Below the pieces are notes generated by a model. It saw only the letters and a list, made by a program, of their open reading frames with translations. It was not told the DNA's origin and did not search any database. From an uncultured Oscillospiraceae bacterium (GTDB lineage Bacteria; Bacillota; Clostridia; Oscillospirales; Oscillospiraceae), in the NCBI GenBank assembly GCA_934661735.1, contig CAKUJN010000005.1, positions 1 through 46,291 of the forward strand: 46,291 nucleotides of DNA, given 5' to 3'. This document shows, one piece after another, positions 43,795 to 46,291 of the stretch. Every line of letters starts with the position of its first letter. The stretch's first letter is position 1. A program made the position numbers and the translations under genes.

Positions 43795-43843
43795 GGGAAT
43801 GGGCAGTGCGCTGCCCGTACATTCATGGAAAGGGAGTTTTATT

Positions 43844-44383
43844 TTGCAGTATTGCACGCAGAATCAACAGCAGCGTGCGGCGCAGCAGGCCGCGCAGGCG
43901 GAGCAGGCCGAGACGGCTGTCCGTGCGGCGGAGGACGCGCAGACGCCGCAGACGCAGTATGTCTGTGCGGACGCGGACGGCAGGCTGCCGAGCTGTGCGC
44001 CGCTGGCCAATCCCTATGTGCCGTTTCAGCAGACAGGGAGCGAGCAGTATCAGGCGGATTTCGGTCTGGTGCGCGGAACAATTTTCCCAGGACTGGATCT
44101 GCCGTACCGCGGTATGGTGAACACCGAGCCAAAAAACGGCTCGCTGCTTGCGCAGATTCAGGCGCTGGGCTTCGCGCTCAATGAACTGGGGCTGTATCTG
44201 GATACGCATTCGGGCGACGACGAGGCGACAGCACTGTACAATCAGTATGCCGAGCGCTATGAGGACGCGCTTCAGCAGTATCAGCAGAACGGCGGAAGCC
44301 TGACGCAGATGCTTTCCGCGCAGAGCGGCAGCTATACATGGCCCGACGATCCGTGGCCCTGGGATTATCAGAAGGAGGGCTGA
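43844..44383 (+). CDS. CotJA-CotJB fusion, spore coat-associated protein
   Basis: A 179-residue protein joining two coat proteins that are usually separate genes. After a Gln/Ala-rich lead (residues 1-40), the CotJA part spans about 45-90 (PLANPYVPFQQ, then ADFGLVRGTIFPGLDLPY). The CotJB part spans about 98-179 (LLAQIQALGFALNELGLYLDTH, ending DDPWPWDYQKEG). No stop or frame change lies between them. The frame has no ATG with a ribosome site. TTG 43844 is chosen because AAAGGGAG lies 7 nt upstream; ATG 43799 is less likely. cotJC follows after 2 nt. Confidence 0.85.
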   Translation: MQYCTQNQQQRAAQQAAQAEQAETAVRAAEDAQTPQTQYVCADADGRLPSCAPLANPYVPFQQTGSEQYQADFGLVRGTIFPGLDLPYRGMVNTEPKNGSLLAQIQALGFALNELGLYLDTHSGDDEATALYNQYAERYEDALQQYQQNGGSLTQMLSAQSGSYTWPDDPWPWDYQKEG

Positions 44384-44385
44384 GC

Positions 44386-44982
44386 ATGTTTGTCTATGAA
44401 AAGCGACTGCAATATCCGGTCCGGATCGCGAATACAAACCCGAAGCTTGCGTCCGTCATTATTTCGCAGTATGGTGGACCGGACGGAGAGCTTGGCGCGT
44501 CGCTGCGCTATCTCAGCCAGCGCTATTCCATGCCGTATCCAGAGCTGAAAGGGCTTTTGACGGATATCGGTACGGAGGAGCTGGGACATCTGGAGATGGT
44601 GGGGACGATTGTGCACCAGCTGACGCGGAATCTGACTGAGGAGCAGCAGCGCGAGGCGGGCTTTGCGCCGTACTTTGTCGATCACACGGCGGGCGTGTAT
44701 CCCACCGCGGCGTCCGGCTTCCCGTGGTCGGCAGCGTCCATGGCCGTCAAGGGCGACCCGATGGCCGATCTGACAGAGGATCTGGCGGCCGAGCAAAAGG
44801 CCCGCGTGACGTATGACAACATCCTGCGGCTGTCGGACGATCCGGATGTGAACGATGTCATCAAGTTCCTGCGTGAACGGGAAATCGTGCACTTCCAGCG
44901 TTTCGGCGAGGCAATCCAGCTGCTGCGTGAAAAGCTGAATGAGCGAAACGTGTATTATATGAACCCCGCGCTCGGTTCGTAA
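44386..44982 (+). CDS. cotJC: Manganese catalase-like spore protein CotJC
   Basis: A 198-residue ferritin-like protein of the CotJC/manganese catalase family. Metal-binding EELGHLE and REREIVHFQRFGE helices are visible. The N-terminal MFVYEKRLQYPVRI is typical of CotJC. It is an inner-coat-associated protein that may decompose peroxide in the spore. GAAGGAGG precedes the start. The gene ends at a hairpin terminator. Confidence 0.94.
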   Translation: MFVYEKRLQYPVRIANTNPKLASVIISQYGGPDGELGASLRYLSQRYSMPYPELKGLLTDIGTEELGHLEMVGTIVHQLTRNLTEEQQREAGFAPYFVDHTAGVYPTAASGFPWSAASMAVKGDPMADLTEDLAAEQKARVTYDNILRLSDDPDVNDVIKFLREREIVHFQRFGEAIQLLREKLNERNVYYMNPALGS

Positions 44983-44993
44983 ACAGGGGAAAG

Positions 44994-45018
44994 GGGCCGC
45001 CGCTTCGGCGGCCCTTTT
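44994..45018 (+). terminator. Terminator of the cotJ operon
   Basis: A 9-bp all-GC stem (44994-45002 with 45006-45014) with a 3-nt loop, then TTTT. Confidence 0.75.
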
Positions 45019-45075
45019 CAGGCGAAGCGAAGCGGAGCGGTGTGCAAAAAGCGGCGCGCGGATGCGGAAAAGCGA

Positions 45076-45104
45076 TTGACAAAACAGGAAAAATGCCGTA
45101 TGAT
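45076..45104 (+). promoter_or_regulatory. Promoter of the heavy-metal-binding protein gene
   Basis: Perfect TTGACA (45076-45081), 17 nt, TATGAT (45099-45104). The transcript should start near 45111. Confidence 0.82.
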
Positions 45105-45118
45105 GCAGCTGAACAATA

Positions 45119-45136
45119 GGTTAGACAATACTAACC
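45119..45136. promoter_or_regulatory. Dyad GGTTAG-N6-CTAACC, candidate metalloregulator operator
   Basis: An exact 6-bp inverted repeat at about +9 to +26 of the transcript. The half-site matches that of DtxR/IdeR-type boxes, but the centre is 6 nt instead of 1, so the regulator is uncertain. Confidence 0.5.
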
Positions 45137-45187
45137 AACGCAACAAAGGACACGGCGGCGATCTGCCGCCGGAAAGGAAGGATTTCC

Positions 45188-45448
45188 ATGTACAAAATCA
45201 CAGCGAAAATTGACGGTATGATGTGCGGCATGTGTGAGTCGCATATCAGCGATGCGATCCGCAAGGCATTCCCGAGCGCAAAGGTCTCCACGTCGCACGC
45301 AAAGGGCCAGAGTGTGATTCAGTCCGAGACGGATATTGACGAAGCCGCGCTGCACGCGGTGATCGACCCGCTGGGCTATCAGCTGGTTTCCGTTTCCTCC
45401 AAACAGGCGGAGGAGAAGAAGGGGCTGTTTGCAAAGCTCTTCCATTGA
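45188..45448 (+). CDS. Small heavy-metal-associated (CopZ-like) protein
   Basis: An 86-residue HMA-fold protein. The metal site is M12-C13-G-M-C16 in IDGMMCGMCESHI, the MxCxxC motif that binds Cu(I) or related ions. It ends with a Lys-rich tail (about 72-86) unlike a plain CopZ. No P-type ATPase or CsoR lies nearby, so the partner is elsewhere. GGAAAGGA precedes ATG 45188. It is monocistronic, with its own promoter, dyad and terminator. Confidence 0.87.
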   Translation: MYKITAKIDGMMCGMCESHISDAIRKAFPSAKVSTSHAKGQSVIQSETDIDEAALHAVIDPLGYQLVSVSSKQAEEKKGLFAKLFH

Positions 45449-45460
45449 AAAGAACAGGAT

Positions 45461-45492
45461 AAGGAACCGATGAAAGCATCGGTTCCTTTTTT
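45461..45492 (+). terminator. Terminator of the HMA protein gene
   Basis: A perfect 12-bp stem (45461-45472 with 45477-45488), an AAAG loop and a continuing T tract. Confidence 0.9.
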
Positions 45493-45515
45493 GTTCCCGT
45501 GCGGGAAAGAATGCA

Positions 45516-45542
45516 GGAGCGGACGAATGTCCGCTCCTTTTT
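45516..45542 (+). terminator. Second terminator-like hairpin
   Basis: A perfect 9-bp stem (45516-45524 with 45529-45537), a GAAT loop and a T-run. It lies 24 nt after the first, so it may be a backup terminator. Confidence 0.65.
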
Positions 45543-45576
45543 GTCCGGTTTCACCGGAACTGCCGTTGAATGCGGC

Positions 45577-45646
45577 AACGCCGCAACCGTCGCTCCGCGG
45601 GCCCACTTTTTCTGTCTTGCCAGAAAAAGTAGGCAAAAAGAGGCGC
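45577..45646 (+). repeat. 70-bp interspersed repeat, copy 1
   Basis: It matches the reverse complement of 46109-46178 at 61 of 70 positions, with no gaps. The core contains CTTTTTCTG and CAGAAAAAG, which can form a stem, and then AGGCAAAAAG. It lies in a region without convincing genes. Open frames through it (PTFSVLPEKVGKKRR) are by-products of the repeat. Confidence 0.85.
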
Positions 45647-45885
45647 TGGATGCGGATCAGATTGTACCGCGGTGCCACAGAAGAACCCCGTAGAAGGACA
45701 TTGCGGCCAACACACGAGAATCTCTCTGCAAAGCTACACTACAGCGCCGCCTGCGCGGGGACAACGCTCCCATCGGGAGTAGTTTCCACGCAAGAGGATG
45801 GCAAAACACCCTGCTGTGGTGATAACAACGCATCTACGGTTTCGCCGACAGTGCAGTGCAGAATATTACGTTCTATTGTAAATCT

Positions 45886-45919
45886 TTGTAGGGGCCGATG
45901 TGGGCATCGGCCCCTACAA
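45886..45919. repeat. Perfect palindrome, 15-bp stem with TGGG loop
   Basis: TTGTAGGGGCCGATG (45886-45900) and its exact complement (45905-45919). No T-run follows, so it is not a typical terminator. It looks like an interspersed palindromic element. Confidence 0.8.
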
Positions 45920-46108
45920 GGTGCTGTGCAACATCATAATTGCCCAAGTATTCCGGAAATGAGCAGAACCGAAATTATCGCAGTCTGCCCGTAACTGCGT
46001 GCAGTACACTTGCCGGAACTGAAAGCTATTGGAATGGTTGCAATTCTGCGCCCGTCAGGGCGTTAAATAAAAACCGCGCGCGTCAGCGCGCAATATGGCG
46101 CGTCTCCG

Positions 46109-46178
46109 GCGCCTCTTTTTGCCTACTTTTTCTGGCGCAGCAGAAAAAGTGGGCCGCCGGAGGCACGGTTGCGGTGTT
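46109..46178 (-). repeat. 70-bp interspersed repeat, copy 2 (inverted)
   Basis: An inverted copy of 45577-45646, identical at 61 of 70 positions. The last 20 positions (core AGTAGGCAAAAAG side) are unchanged. The two copies enclose about 460 nt. Confidence 0.85.
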
Positions 46179-46291
46179 ACCGTAAAAGAGGCAGTCCGGT
46201 GAATACTGGAAAAGAGGGCCGATGTGCACCCGCAAGGGGTGGGCCGCATCCGTAGCGCTCCTTCGTCGCTGACGGCTGCGCTCGCCATCGG

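Larger units (their letters stand above)
45543..46291. other. Gene-free stretch with repeats
   Basis: About 750 nt with no open frame that has both a ribosome site and recognisable protein content. It holds the two inverted 70-bp repeat copies, a 15-bp-stem palindrome, and short GC hairpins near 46076-46105. The sequence between the repeats (about 460 nt) has lower GC than the genes and shows no transposase. Confidence 0.7.

Noticed and set aside
45470..46288. Open frames at the right end reading PTFSVLPEKVGKKRR-like peptides
   Set aside because: They come from translating the 70-bp repeat copies and lack ribosome sites; treated as repeat-derived.

Overview
The window reads as chromosomal DNA of a GC-rich, endospore-forming member of the Clostridia, most like the Oscillospirales/Ruminococcaceae side. 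The evidence is Firmicutes-type operons (ylxM-ffh-rpsP-khpA-rimM-trmD; yqzL-recO-mutS2; rsmD-coaD), a T-box leader ahead of valS, sporulation genes (spoIIAA-spoIIAB-sigF, yunB, cotJ), an SLH-domain surface protein, and strong Shine-Dalgarno sites with sigma-A-type promoters. The lineage is an inference from gene content and base composition. No rRNA, tRNA, CRISPR array, transposase or phage gene was seen.

The left third (1-18.4 kb) is mostly accessory. It holds a DUF2284 protein with a VWA-like/MoxR-type AAA pair; a MATE efflux gene broken by one in-frame TGA, with its MarR regulator; a GNAT-deaminase pair; a TraX-like membrane protein; NAD synthetase; an XRE regulator with a membrane domain; and an AlkZ/YcaQ-type glycosylase relative. 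It continues with a BlaI/M56 sensor pair with two clear operators, an ECF S-component, and an ABC-F ribosome-protection gene behind a leader-peptide attenuator. It ends with a PadR-DUF1700-DUF4097 operon.

The middle (18.4-36.2 kb) is mainly information processing. On the minus strand are the SRP/ribosome-maturation cluster and a sirtuin that overlaps trmD by 50 nt. On the plus strand are an SLH-anchored phosphodiester glycosidase, yqzL-recO-mutS2, a Crh-like HPr protein with Tyr at position 15, uvrC-rsmD-coaD, a coiled-coil protein, and a T-box-controlled unit of a YcxB-like membrane protein and valS.

The right part (36.2-45.5 kb) carries the sigma-F operon, pcrA, yunB-ligA, an MBL-fold hydrolase, a cotJ operon in which CotJA and CotJB are fused, and a small heavy-metal-binding protein. 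The last 0.8 kb has no convincing gene. It contains two inverted 70-bp repeat copies (61/70 identical) and a 15-bp-stem palindrome.

I saw no wholly new multi-gene system. The best leads are the ABC-F attenuator, the interrupted MATE gene, the CotJA-CotJB fusion, the Tyr15 HPr protein, the spoIIA promoter that seems to start inside the valS terminator, and the inverted repeat pair at the right end.
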